64,000 nt of DNA, taken from Colwellia piezophila ATCC BAA-637. Its GTDB lineage: Bacteria; Pseudomonadota; Gammaproteobacteria; Enterobacterales; Alteromonadaceae. Shown here piece by piece: positions 10,730 through 19,140 of this stretch (positions are counted from its first letter, which is position 1; each line of letters begins with the position of its first letter). Position numbers and translations under genes: made by a program. Below the pieces are notes generated by a model, which ran no database searches, was not told the origin of the DNA, and saw nothing but the letters and a program-made list of their open reading frames with translations. The stretch covers positions 411,619 to 475,618 of the forward strand of contig NZ_KB905160.1 in NCBI RefSeq assembly GCF_000378625.1, read 5' to 3'.

Positions 10730-10751
10730 GATGTAACACAGGATGTAACAC
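10730..10751 (+). repeat. Paired GATGTAACAC direct repeat, 12-bp spacing
   Basis: GATGTAACAC is present exactly at 10730-10739 and 10742-10751. It is a variant of the pair at 10141-10160 with the same spacing, and lies about 60 bp before the tRNA-like sequence. It is a candidate integrase arm-site pair; no integrase gene is present in the window. Confidence 0.5.
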
Positions 10752-10808
10752 TTTTATTTTATTTATCTAACTTATTCGTTGTTTAACAGTTTGTTACGGT
10801 GTGTTATT

Positions 10809-10828
10809 GAGTCCCCCCATCCGCACCA
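10809..10828 (+). other. tRNA-Leu 3'-end fragment, candidate att site
   Basis: The 20 nt GAGTCCCCCCATCCGCACCA read as the T-arm 3' strand, a 7-nt acceptor strand (CATCCGC), discriminator A and encoded CCA. The implied 5' acceptor would be GCGGATG, as in many bacterial leucine tRNAs. No 5' half, anticodon arm or T-arm partner exists upstream, so it is not a tRNA gene. Integrative elements that target tRNA 3' ends leave such a fragment at one junction, followed by the original tRNA terminator, which is what follows here at 10849. Confidence 0.55.
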
Positions 10829-10848
10829 CTAGATTTATATGAATAATT

Positions 10849-10880
10849 AAAAAGCCGATACTTAATGTATCGGCTTTTTT
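10849..10880 (+). terminator. Strong intrinsic terminator after the tRNA-like fragment
   Basis: A 13-bp perfect stem (AAAAAGCCGATAC at 10849-10861 with its complement at 10867-10879), 5-nt loop TTAAT and a run of six T. It fits as the terminator of the tRNA gene once present at this place. A similar hairpin sequence occurs at 25011-25043. Confidence 0.85.
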
Positions 10881-11264
10881 GCGTTTGCTTACTAATTGCT
10901 TGCTACTTATTCCTAAGTAGTTTGGCGAACTCGGTAGTTATTTGCCTGAAATTAATATTATGTTTGTATTGAAGTACGATAAAATTTTTTCCTTTGAGGT
11001 AATAACCATTTTTATTATTCTTTATCATCCAAACCATCAAATAAATGTACTTAAGCTAAATAATGCACACTTGCTCTTAATATTCGGGGAAGTATCTAAG
11101 AATCGTTGTTGAGAGTGTTGTGATAGGCAGGGTTTAGTTAATTTAAGAATGCCAGTATTGTGCGCTTTATAGTTGACGGAAACTGTTAGTTGTTCTTCAG
11201 GTCAACTGCTTGATAAAACAGACACTGACATAGCTAAATATGTAGCGGCAGCCTATCTGCAGTA
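10881..11264. other. Intergenic, no gene seen
   Basis: About 380 bp between the terminator and the heptamer repeat. It is AT-rich with stops in all frames. I see no RNA gene, promoter or repeat that I can support. Confidence 0.5.
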
Positions 11265-11304
11265 TTGAACTTTGAACTTTGAACTTTGAACTTTGAACTT
11301 TGAA
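11265..11304 (+). repeat. 7-bp microsatellite TTGAACT x5.7
   Basis: Five exact copies of TTGAACT followed by a partial copy. It lies directly downstream (on the minus strand) of lldD and its hairpin. It is non-coding and a likely slippage locus. Confidence 0.95.
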
Positions 11305-11307
11305 AAT

Positions 11308-11333
11308 AGCGGTCGTTGATTTAACGGCCGCTA
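11308..11333 (-). terminator. Probable terminator of lldD
   Basis: An 11-bp stem with one G.T pair (11308-11318 with 11323-11333) and a 4-nt loop, 23 bp past the lldD stop. On the minus strand it is followed by a short T run (TTTTC). Confidence 0.6.
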
Positions 11334-11356
11334 CTATTCTGTTAACGGTTAACCAA

Positions 11357-12493
11357 CTATATATTCGCCAGAGAATCTAGCGTTAAGTCCTTAATACATT
11401 TAGCGCCTGTTAATGTCATGGCGACACGCATTTCTTGTTCGTATAGATCAAGTAAATTCTCGACGCCTTGCTGTCCTTGAGCAGCTAGGGCATAGATATA
11501 GGAACGACCAAGTAAAGTACAGTCAGCACCTAAAGCCAACATTCTTACTACGTCTAAGCCTGAACGAATACCTGAGTCGGCAAATATCTTTATATCGCCT
11601 TTGACGGCATCAGCAATACTAGGCAGTGCTTTAGCAGAGGATAAAACACCATCAAGTTGACGGCCACCGTGATTAGATACCACAATACCATCAGCGCCAA
11701 AACTTACCGCATCTTTAGCATCTTGTTGATCAAGAATGCCTTTAATGACTATGGGTCCCTCCCAAAAATCTCTAACCCACTCAAGATCTTTCCAAGAAAT
11801 AGATTGATCAAAGTTTTCCCCTAACCAGCCAATGTAGTCTGCTAACTTAGTTGGCTCACCTCGATATGTTGAAATATTACCTAGATCATGTGGTTTACCA
11901 AAAACACCGACATTAAATGCCCAGTGTGGGTGGCGCATCGCTTGAAATACTCGGCGAACGGCGGAATAAGGGCCACTCATGCCTGAATGCATGTCACGAT
12001 AGCGGGCGCCCGGTACGGGCATATCTACTGTAAAAACTAGGGTGGTAACACCTGCGGCTTTTGCGCGCTCAAGCACGTTTTTCATAAAACCACGATCTTT
12101 AAGTACATAAAGTTGAAACCACATCGGTCGTTCAATTGCCGGAACAACTTCTTCTATTGGACAAACAGAAACGGTTGACATGATAAATGGCAGGCCTTTA
12201 TTATCAGCTGCTTTCGCCGCTTGAACTTCGCCACGCCGAGCATACATGCCGGTAAGTCCCACAGGTGCAAGGGCGATAGGCAAGGCCATTTTTTCACCAA
12301 AAATTTCCGTGCTTAAGTCCAGATCAGACATATTATTTAAAACACGCTGTCTTAACGCTAATTCAGCCAAATCTTCGGTATTTTTTCTCAGGGTATGCTC
12401 ACCATAGGAGCCGCCATCAATATAGTGAAATAAAAAGGGAGGAAGCTTAGCTTTTGCTGCCTTCCGGTAATCTGTTGGCGCAGAGATAATCAT
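11357..12493 (-). CDS. lldD: L-lactate dehydrogenase (FMN, quinone-linked)
   Basis: This enzyme oxidises L-lactate to pyruvate at the inner membrane and passes electrons through FMN to the respiratory chain. At 378 aa it is close to E. coli LldD (396 aa). The sequence shows the alpha-hydroxy-acid oxidase fold: N-terminal FHYIDGG, the FMN-contact region [26 protein letters not shown], and the catalytic SNHGGRQLD motif at residues 273-281 with His275 as base, then DSGIRSG and GADCTLLGR for phosphate binding. It is divergent from a LysR gene over an 83-bp gap, the common layout of a LysR-controlled operon. L-lactate is also a product of one L-fucose route, so it may serve the sugar cluster at 37-43 kb, but that link is only inferred. 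Confidence 0.93.
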   Translation of the reverse strand: MIISAPTDYRKAAKAKLPPFLFHYIDGGSYGEHTLRKNTEDLAELALRQRVLNNMSDLDLSTEIFGEKMALPIALAPVGLTGMYARRGEVQAAKAADNKGLPFIMSTVSVCPIEEVVPAIERPMWFQLYVLKDRGFMKNVLERAKAAGVTTLVFTVDMPVPGARYRDMHSGMSGPYSAVRRVFQAMRHPHWAFNVGVFGKPHDLGNISTYRGEPTKLADYIGWLGENFDQSISWKDLEWVRDFWEGPIVIKGILDQQDAKDAVSFGADGIVVSNHGGRQLDGVLSSAKALPSIADAVKGDIKIFADSGIRSGLDVVRMLALGADCTLLGRSYIYALAAQGQQGVENLLDLYEQEMRVAMTLTGAKCIKDLTLDSLANI

Positions 12494-12512
12494 AGTGCAA
12501 ATCCTGTTTTGT

Positions 12513-12536
12513 ATAGTATTTATATTTTTAAACTAT
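12513..12536. promoter_or_regulatory. Candidate LysR operator between lldD and lysR
   Basis: Inverted repeat ATAGT (12513-12517) and ACTAT (12532-12536) around an AT-rich centre, in the short divergent intergenic region. This position is typical of LysR recognition sites. No experiment or second copy supports it. Confidence 0.4.
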
Positions 12537-12576
12537 CGCTAGTTTACCCTTTATATTTTTACGATAAATAGAGATA

Positions 12577-13509
12577 ATGAAAAACATTATTTCCAAAAGT
12601 TTAATAATTATGCTGGCAAATGATTTAATTTTGTTTTCACAAGTGGTAAACCTCGGTAGTTTCAGTAAGGTGGCTGAGGTTAATAATTTAACTAATTCTG
12701 TTATTAGCAAGCATATAGCTCGATTAGAAAAAGAGCTCGGCGTGCAATTATTGTATAGAACCACGCGGAGTTTAACACTGACGGAGGCTGGTAAAATACT
12801 TGCGCAACGAGCCAAAATGGTTAGTCAAATAACTTCAGAGGCTATCGACTCGGTATCGGGTTTTGGTGAGAAAATGACTGGCCATATTCGTATGACAGTA
12901 CCTACTATTTCTGGTGAGTTATTTTTAGCGCAATGTATTGCTGAATTTAGTCAGCGTAACCCAGGTATTTCAGTAGAGGTACGTTTAGAGAATGACTTTG
13001 TTGACTTAGTAAAAGAAGGGATTGATCTTGCAATTAGAACTGGGGTTCTTGATGACTCCAGTTTGATTGCACAGCCATTAATAACGTCTCATTGGCTGGT
13101 ATGTTGTTCACCTAAGTACATAGAGTTACATGGTCAACCGACAACTCCTGATGATTTATTGCAACATAATTGTTTAGCATATACGTATCAGCGCCAAGGT
13201 GGTCATGAGTGGCGGTTTAGTCAAGGTAATACTGAGCAGAGCATTAAAATATCGGGCAGCTTTGCCACCAATAATTCACAAGCATTACGCAAAGCCGCAC
13301 TTGGTGGTTATGGTATTGCTTATATTCCCAAATGCAGTGTTTATGAAGATATTCAACAAGGTGACTTAATAGAGCTACTATCTGACTATAAAGCTAGAGA
13401 GCTTGGTGTGTATGCCGTATACCCATTTACCAAGCATTTACCCAATAAGGTTAAGCTGTTAATTGAACACATCAAACAAGGCTATGAAAATTTACATCAT
13501 TACTTTTAG
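12577..13509 (+). CDS. LysR-family transcriptional regulator
   Basis: The N-terminal winged helix spans about residues 14-72 (LILFSQVVNLGSFSKVAEVNNLTNSVISKHIARLEKELGVQLLYR region), followed by the effector-binding domain from about residue 90 (type-2 periplasmic-binding fold). Total 310 aa, normal for the family. It resembles the AaeR/DmlR subgroup in the GHIRMTVP motif opening the effector domain. The start at 12577 has a weak AGAG; Met12 at 12610 is an equally good LysR N-terminus. It probably controls the divergent lldD and itself. A decayed paralog of its C-terminal half lies at 45263-45594. Confidence 0.9.
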   Translation: MKNIISKSLIIMLANDLILFSQVVNLGSFSKVAEVNNLTNSVISKHIARLEKELGVQLLYRTTRSLTLTEAGKILAQRAKMVSQITSEAIDSVSGFGEKMTGHIRMTVPTISGELFLAQCIAEFSQRNPGISVEVRLENDFVDLVKEGIDLAIRTGVLDDSSLIAQPLITSHWLVCCSPKYIELHGQPTTPDDLLQHNCLAYTYQRQGGHEWRFSQGNTEQSIKISGSFATNNSQALRKAALGGYGIAYIPKCSVYEDIQQGDLIELLSDYKARELGVYAVYPFTKHLPNKVKLLIEHIKQGYENLHHYF

Positions 13510-13824
13510 ATATTCTCTAATGACTCTTACGTTAACTAGCATTTATACCAAGCGGACTAATTAATCGATCACAGCATGCCTTTTTCCCTTTGCCCCAATG
13601 ATGACTTATGGCATTTACTACCAACTGACAGCAAAATTAATAATCAAAAAAGTGATCTATTACCAACAGAGCACAAGCTGAAACAGGTAAAATAATTCAA
13701 CATGGTGGCAAATGGCTTGGCTTGATTATCAGTCTTCAGCTTCTCTTCTAATAGTAGAGCCTTCAGCGTTTTAAAGAATGAGCAGAGCAAACAATTTTTT
13801 GCAAAGGCGAATATTGCTTTTCGC
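13510..13824. other. Intergenic, no gene seen
   Basis: Begins with the sequence TTTATACCAAGCGGACTAATTAATCGATCA at 13542-13571, which looks like a short dispersed repeat type but has no second copy in this window. A 74-codon minus frame (13644-13868) has no recognisable product and seems to be chance. Confidence 0.4.
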
Positions 13825-13980
13825 CTAGTTAAGTCGAGGCCTAAAGCCACCAGTTTTGTAGATAACACCTAAAATAGAAGAATGGTAGCGGTCAAGTTGT
13901 CTAGCTATATCGTGGGCTGTATCACCACGTTTATAACGGTAGCCTATTAATGTTCTTTGTTCCGCATTATAGAAAATCAT
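13825..13980 (-). pseudogene. IS30-type transposase N-terminal remnant
   Basis: The minus strand from 13980 encodes 51 residues ending at a TAG (13825-13827). The stretch RYKRGDTAHDIARQL followed by HSSILGVIYKTGGFRPR matches the layout of the N-terminal helix-turn-helix of IS30-family transposases (IARxLxRxxSxIxRVLxxxGGxRP). The DDE catalytic domain is absent and no terminal inverted repeats were found, so it is a fragment. It lies 15 bp beyond the 3' end of the binding-protein gene on the same strand. Confidence 0.6.
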
Positions 13981-13995
13981 TTAAATTTTTTATAG

Positions 13996-15081
13996 TTAAT
14001 TAAAACAAATTGAGTTGGGGTAATTTTTACAATCAAAACGGTAGAGTTCATGAAGATCTTCAGCAAACGTTGCTTGGTTGTGAATATTTTCAGGAAGTAT
14101 TATTCCCCACCGCTTAAGTTGTGTACGACTAAAAATATACTCTCCTTTTTGATAATTTACGGGATATATCTCTATAGGCTTTTTGCCATTTTCAAGTATA
14201 TCTTTAACAATGTCCGCGGCAGCTAAACCAATACCATAGCCAGACAGTACCCATCCACCAGCAGAAAGCTGTGGGCCGATAGAGTCTTCATAAAAACTAA
14301 ACATCGGCAGTTCCGAGTTTTTTGCCATCCATTTGACCACACCGGCTTCTGGTTCTACATAGGTGCCGTTTTTATCAAATAGCAGATAACGTGAATCGAA
14401 TATAATTGCATCGTAGCCAGAAGACTTGGCATCAATTACAGTTTGTTGCCATTTTTCCCATTGGCTTATAATTTTTAATTCAATGATGACATTACCAACC
14501 TTGGTTGTGGTATTACCCTTAAAAATGCTACTTATGTTGGTAACACTTGCGCCATTTTGCTCAACATCATTTAAAAATAATACCCGGTCTGCATCCACAG
14601 GCAATAGTTTAACTATGTGCCGTAGAGCACGTTCATACAGAGGGCGCTCAATTACCCCGGTAATATTACTAGGTATTACGGTGCCGATTAATGAACGAGG
14701 ATTATTGTTAATTCCTAGATATACTACTGGAAGTTTATTGGCAAACCGCAACCCCATTTGGTCAAGAGCAGCATCATCACCAAGAATCACTAAGCTAGGC
14801 TCGAGTGATTGAAATAAATCCCAAGCCTTATTGCTGTTTATTTTTAATTGCTCAGGAGTAATTCGCATGGCATCAAGATCATAACGAACTAGCTGGTATT
14901 TATTTGAAAGTTTATCGTGCAACGCTTTTCCCCATAACCTATCCCAAAGAATATCATGCCAACTATGAATAACTAAAATAGTTGGCTTATTCTCAGCTAT
15001 TTGGCCAAAAGTGTAAGCCGAACATAATAATAAAATGATGGTAATTGAACAATTAAAAATTAAGCGCATGAAATTATTCAT
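13996..15081 (-). CDS. Periplasmic ABC-type substrate-binding-like protein
   Basis: 361 aa with a signal peptide (hydrophobic core IIFNCSITIILLLCSAYTFGQ, cleavage near residue 26). The mature part starts KPTILVIHSWHDILWDRLW and has a two-lobed Rossmann-like pattern (DLDAMRIT, LVILGDDAALDQMG, PVVYLGINNN, GYDAIIFDSRY) typical of the ABC_sub_bind (PF04392)/type-1 periplasmic binding group. No permease or ATPase is nearby. It is divergent from a membrane histidine kinase, so it more likely presents a ligand to that sensor than to a transporter; this is inferred from context. Ligand unknown. Confidence 0.75.
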   Translation of the reverse strand: MNNFMRLIFNCSITIILLLCSAYTFGQIAENKPTILVIHSWHDILWDRLWGKALHDKLSNKYQLVRYDLDAMRITPEQLKINSNKAWDLFQSLEPSLVILGDDAALDQMGLRFANKLPVVYLGINNNPRSLIGTVIPSNITGVIERPLYERALRHIVKLLPVDADRVLFLNDVEQNGASVTNISSIFKGNTTTKVGNVIIELKIISQWEKWQQTVIDAKSSGYDAIIFDSRYLLFDKNGTYVEPEAGVVKWMAKNSELPMFSFYEDSIGPQLSAGGWVLSGYGIGLAAADIVKDILENGKKPIEIYPVNYQKGEYIFSRTQLKRWGIILPENIHNQATFAEDLHELYRFDCKNYPNSICFN

Positions 15082-15263
15082 TATTTTTATAGGGTAGTTT
15101 ATCTATATTAAATAAAGCCTAGTATATAAACGTTCTTTTTCAACACACGCCAAATTAAATCAATTTAACTAAGTGGCAATATATTAATTTTCCATAACCC
15201 TTCTATTGAACTAATATTAAGCCAATAAAATATGATTTAAACCTTTTCGGAGACATAGCAACT

Positions 15264-17162
15264 GTGTTTTTTGATAAACGTGAAAAACTCTCCATGCGGT
15301 TATTATTTTGGATCCTTTTACTGAGTTCCATTTTTACTGTAATGGCAACTATGATCCAGATATATACAGATTATCGAGAATCAAGGCAAGCTTTGGAGAT
15401 ATCTTTAGAGAAAGTTCAAGAAACTGTCTTACCATCAATTTCGGTAGCAATGTGGAAATTAGACAAGGAAGTCATGGAGAGTATTCTTAATGGTTTATTA
15501 ACTCAACGAGATACTATTTATGTTGAAATAATTGATACCTATGCAAACCCTATCATTCAAATGGGTGAAACAAGTTCAAATGATTATTTTGAACGAATTT
15601 ATCCTATTATGTTTACCGATAAGTTTGAACAGCAGATAGAAATTGGTAAATTAAAGATAATTGTTACGCTCTCTGAGATTTACCGACAATTAATGGATAA
15701 AGTCTTGGTGATTTTGATGACCCAAGGGGTTAAAACATTCATCATGTCAATTTGCATTGTAATACTAATAGACTTGTTAGTGATCCGGCATTTGAATCAT
15801 TTAGCCGATTGGGCTTTTAAAGTTGAGCTATTTGATCAGGATCAATTATTAACATTAAATCGAAAACAATTGGCAAAAGGCGATGTTTTAGATAGGGTGG
15901 TAAGTGGTATAAACACCATGCAATTTAACCTAATTAAAGCACTAGCAAAGCGAGAACAAGCTGAACGTCTTATTAATTCCATTGTTGAAAACTCCCCTTC
16001 ATTAATTTGTTCAAAAGATGTCGATGGATATTACACCTTAGTTAATCAAAAATTTCTTAGCGTATTCAATTTAGAGCGTGGGCAAGTTATAGGGCATAAT
16101 GACTCAGAGATATTCTCACAATCACAAACTTATTTATTACAAAAGTACGAACTTATTGTTAAAGAAAAAGCTAAGCCAGTGACTTTTGAGCAAGAGATAG
16201 AACGTAATGGACAACTTAAGTATTATGTTTCTTTAAAATTCCCCATTTTTGACGACAAAGGAGCGCTGCTCTATATGGGAGGGATCTCTACAGATATAAC
16301 GGATAGACGCCATAAAGAGCAACAAATACTTGAGCTGAATGAAGAGTTAGAAAATAAAGTGACTATAAGAACTGAAGAGTTAAAAATTTCACTGACTAAC
16401 TTACAAGAAGCTCAAAGCAAGTTGGTAGAATCAGAAAAAATGTCCGCTTTAGGTGGCTTAGTTGCGGGTGTTGCTCACGAAATCAATACACCATTAGGGG
16501 TAATAGTAACCGCATCCTCTCATATATCAGATATTATTATTGCATTTGAAAAACAATATGAAAGTAACCATCTAAGTCGATCTGCGATTACAGAATTGAT
16601 CACCAATATGCAAGACTCTTCAACAATATTGATTCGAAATTTACTTCGAGTTACTAAGTTAATTCATAACTTTAAACAAATTGCTGTCGATCAAAGTAGT
16701 GAACACAAGCGACAATTTGAACTTAAAGCCTACCTTGAAGAAGTTATTCAAAGTTTAACCCCCCTGTTAAGAGAAGGCCAACACACAATAATGGTCGAAT
16801 CTGATCAAGAAATAATGTTAATTAGTTTTCCTGGGGCTATTGCAAAAATTATGACTAATTTAATAATAAACTCAGTGAAGCACGGTTTTAAGGAGATGAC
16901 AAAAGGCGATATTCACATCAATCTGACATTGAAAAATGAAGAAGTGCATATAGATTATAAAGACAATGGTTCTGGCCTAGATTCGGCACAAAGGAAAAAA
17001 GTATTTGACCCCTTTTACACTACCGCACGTTTCACCGGAGGATGCGGCTTAGGGATGTCAATTAGTTATAATTTAGTTACCGCTAAATTTAAAGGTCAAA
17101 TAAGTTGTATTGAATCATTAAATGGGGCACATTTTAAAATCAGGTTTCCTGTTATCACTTGA
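15264..17162 (+). CDS. PAS-domain sensor histidine kinase
   Basis: 632 aa. Order: transmembrane helix (about residues 12-33), periplasmic sensor of about 115 residues (FxxSVAMWKLDKEVMESIL motif of double-CACHE-like short sensors), second helix (about 148-172), HAMP-like linker, PAS/PAC (about 235-360), coiled coil, HisKA with VAGVAHEINTPLG (His405), and HATPase_c with N box NLIINSVKHGF, DNGSGL and GGCGLGMSI. There is no receiver domain. Start is GTG at 15264 with GGAG 11 nt upstream; the ATG at 15294 is an alternative. No response regulator is encoded nearby, so its partner lies elsewhere. It is paired with the divergent periplasmic binding protein. Confidence 0.92.
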   Translation: MFFDKREKLSMRLLFWILLLSSIFTVMATMIQIYTDYRESRQALEISLEKVQETVLPSISVAMWKLDKEVMESILNGLLTQRDTIYVEIIDTYANPIIQMGETSSNDYFERIYPIMFTDKFEQQIEIGKLKIIVTLSEIYRQLMDKVLVILMTQGVKTFIMSICIVILIDLLVIRHLNHLADWAFKVELFDQDQLLTLNRKQLAKGDVLDRVVSGINTMQFNLIKALAKREQAERLINSIVENSPSLICSKDVDGYYTLVNQKFLSVFNLERGQVIGHNDSEIFSQSQTYLLQKYELIVKEKAKPVTFEQEIERNGQLKYYVSLKFPIFDDKGALLYMGGISTDITDRRHKEQQILELNEELENKVTIRTEELKISLTNLQEAQSKLVESEKMSALGGLVAGVAHEINTPLGVIVTASSHISDIIIAFEKQYESNHLSRSAITELITNMQDSSTILIRNLLRVTKLIHNFKQIAVDQSSEHKRQFELKAYLEEVIQSLTPLLREGQHTIMVESDQEIMLISFPGAIAKIMTNLIINSVKHGFKEMTKGDIHINLTLKNEEVHIDYKDNGSGLDSAQRKKVFDPFYTTARFTGGCGLGMSISYNLVTAKFKGQISCIESLNGAHFKIRFPVIT

Positions 17163-17546
17163 TATCAAAAATTAGTTTGTATTGCGTTATCATTCTTGCA
17201 GTTTTCTAAATATTTAAAATATGTTTGTGAAAGACTTAATTAAAGCCTTTAGTATTGGCATGTAAATGACTGTTGCTAAATTTGAACACTATCTAGCAAC
17301 TTACTTATAACTTAAATATCACCTCCTATCGTATCAGAACGCAGACATAAGTATGAAATAGTGATTTATGTCTACAGTGTGCTGAATATTCATAACATCT
17401 CAATAAATAAAACCGATTAAATCATCTACTCAAAAGGTCACGTAACATCATGTATTGTATTATTTACAAATAATTGAGGTAACCTAGCGTCTGCTTTCAG
17501 ATCATATGATCACTGTTTTGTTTTGGATAACGCGCCGTTTGAGTAA
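17163..17546. other. Intergenic, no gene seen
   Basis: About 380 bp of AT-rich sequence after the kinase stop. No terminator with a convincing stem and no gene could be supported. It ends at the galM remnant. Confidence 0.4.
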
Positions 17547-17789
17547 CCTAAAGCAATACTTACTTCATTAAAAAATCAATTAAGTTTGTCTGTTTATACC
17601 GACCAAGCAGCAATACAGCTTTATACGGGGTCTTACTTAAGTGGCAAGTTTGGTTCATACCAAGGTTTGTGTTTAGAAGCGCAAAATTATACCGATGCGG
17701 ACAATCATAATCATTTCCCCAGTAACGTATTGCAGACAAACCAGCAATATCAGCGAAAAATCGTTTATAAATTTGAGTCGATAACTTAA
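17547..17789 (+). pseudogene. Aldose 1-epimerase C-terminal remnant
   Basis: An open stretch without a good start encodes the last ~75 residues of a GalM-type mutarotase. The pattern is SVYTDQAAIQLYTGSYL, then GLCLEAQNYTDADNHNHFPS and a closing YQRKIVYKF, matching the family's (V/L)YTxQPGLQxYTGNFL, GLCLExQxxPDSPNxPxFPS and TxYxF ends, including the catalytic Glu of LExQ. The N-terminal ~270 residues are missing and an in-frame TAA sits at 17544. It ends at the normal C-terminus, so the deletion removed the 5' part. Confidence 0.8.
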
Positions 17790-18014
17790 CCAATGCTCGG
17801 TTGCTAATTCAGAGGTAAGTTATTGCTCTCAAATGACTGGAACGGGTCTCACTGAAAATAAAGTTTGCCATGGTCACGAATGCACACATTTAAGTAACTG
17901 TTGAACACATAAGCTTTTGAAAAAACTTTATACAATAACATTACTTTCAGGCTAAGGTGTTTAGCATTAACTTAACTTCTTAATTTTTACTTTAGCAATA
18001 CACAAGGAAAACCA

Positions 18015-18911
18015 ATGAAACGAATCATTCTTTTTTTAATGACCAATATTGCTATTATGCTGGTCTTGAGTATCACACTAAGTCTTTTAGGTGTTGATAG
18101 CATATTGGCGGAAAATGGCTCTGACTTAAATATTCAGTCTCTAGTGATACTTTCCGGTGTTATTGGTTTTGGTGGTTCGTTTATTTCTTTGTTTATCTCT
18201 AAATGGATGGCAAAACGCATGACAGGTGCGGTTGTAATTAAACAGCCGGCAACGAAAACCGAAAAGTGGTTAATTCATACGGTAGAAAAACAAGCCAAAA
18301 TTGTTGGCATAAAAATGCCGGAAGTAGCTATTTTTCCTTCAGAAGAAATGAATGCCTTTGCAACGGGGGCAAGTAAAAATAATGCTTTAGTTGCCGTTTC
18401 TCAAGGATTACTTAATAACATGGCACAAGGCGAAATTGAAGCCGTTCTTGGCCATGAAATGAGTCATATTGCCAATGGTGATATGGTGACCTTGACACTT
18501 ATTCAAGGTGTGGTAAATACCTTTGTGGTATTTTTGTCACGCATTGTTGGCCATATTGTTGACCGAGTGATACTCAAAAATGATCGAGGTCATGGCATTG
18601 GCTATTTTGTTACCGTAATGATTTCACAAGTGGTTTTATCCATTCTTGCTAGTACTATTGTCATGTATTTCTCTAGAAAGCGTGAGTATGTAGCGGATAC
18701 TGGCGGTGCTGATTTAGCGGGCCATCAAAATATGATCAGTGCGTTAAAACGTTTAGCTCAAAAAGAACCAGAAGCACTGCCTGAGCAATTGGCTGCCTTT
18801 GGTATTGGTGAAAAAACTAAAAAAGGATTTTCTCATTTATGGGCTTCACACCCACCCATTGAGTCTCGAATTGAAGCACTAGAAGCGCGTGCTAGAAACA
18901 AAAATCGGTAA
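18015..18911 (+). CDS. htpX: Membrane zinc protease HtpX
   Basis: M48 metalloprotease of the inner membrane that degrades misfolded membrane proteins alongside FtsH. 298 aa (E. coli 293). Two N-terminal transmembrane helices (about 5-27 and 42-62), then PEVAIFPSEEMNAFATG, the zinc motif HEMSH at 147-151, two further hydrophobic segments, and the third ligand region SRKREYVADTGGA. The C-terminus carries the family's WASHPPIESRIEALE. Good Shine-Dalgarno AAGGAAA ahead of 18015. A monocistronic gene with its own upstream region, as is usual; heat or envelope stress control cannot be seen directly. Confidence 0.97.
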   Translation: MKRIILFLMTNIAIMLVLSITLSLLGVDSILAENGSDLNIQSLVILSGVIGFGGSFISLFISKWMAKRMTGAVVIKQPATKTEKWLIHTVEKQAKIVGIKMPEVAIFPSEEMNAFATGASKNNALVAVSQGLLNNMAQGEIEAVLGHEMSHIANGDMVTLTLIQGVVNTFVVFLSRIVGHIVDRVILKNDRGHGIGYFVTVMISQVVLSILASTIVMYFSRKREYVADTGGADLAGHQNMISALKRLAQKEPEALPEQLAAFGIGEKTKKGFSHLWASHPPIESRIEALEARARNKNR

Positions 18912-19140
18912 CCGCTTAGCTTGCTTGCACTGAATGGAATTACTGCCTTGTTTATTCGGTTCAAGTTTTAGTTTAATTATTTCAAGGCAGTGTTTCGTTA
19001 GTTCAAGCTAGTGTATTATCGGTTTCAGCGTGTTTTTCATTCGTTCAGGGTATAACTTTATTCGTTTCGAATATACTCTGATCGATTTCACTCACTTAAC
19101 CGAGCATAAATACGCTAAAAGATGGGCTATTTTTTTAGCT

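Noticed and set aside
10809..10828. A complete tRNA gene
   Set aside because: Only the 3' 20 nt exist; no D arm, anticodon arm or 5' acceptor upstream.
11265..11304. CRISPR array
   Set aside because: A simple heptamer tandem without spacers; no cas gene in the window.
13644..13868. 74-codon minus frame
   Set aside because: It overlaps the IS30 remnant in another frame and has no recognisable product.
17560..17793. 77-codon minus frame
   Set aside because: Antisense shadow of the aldose-1-epimerase remnant.
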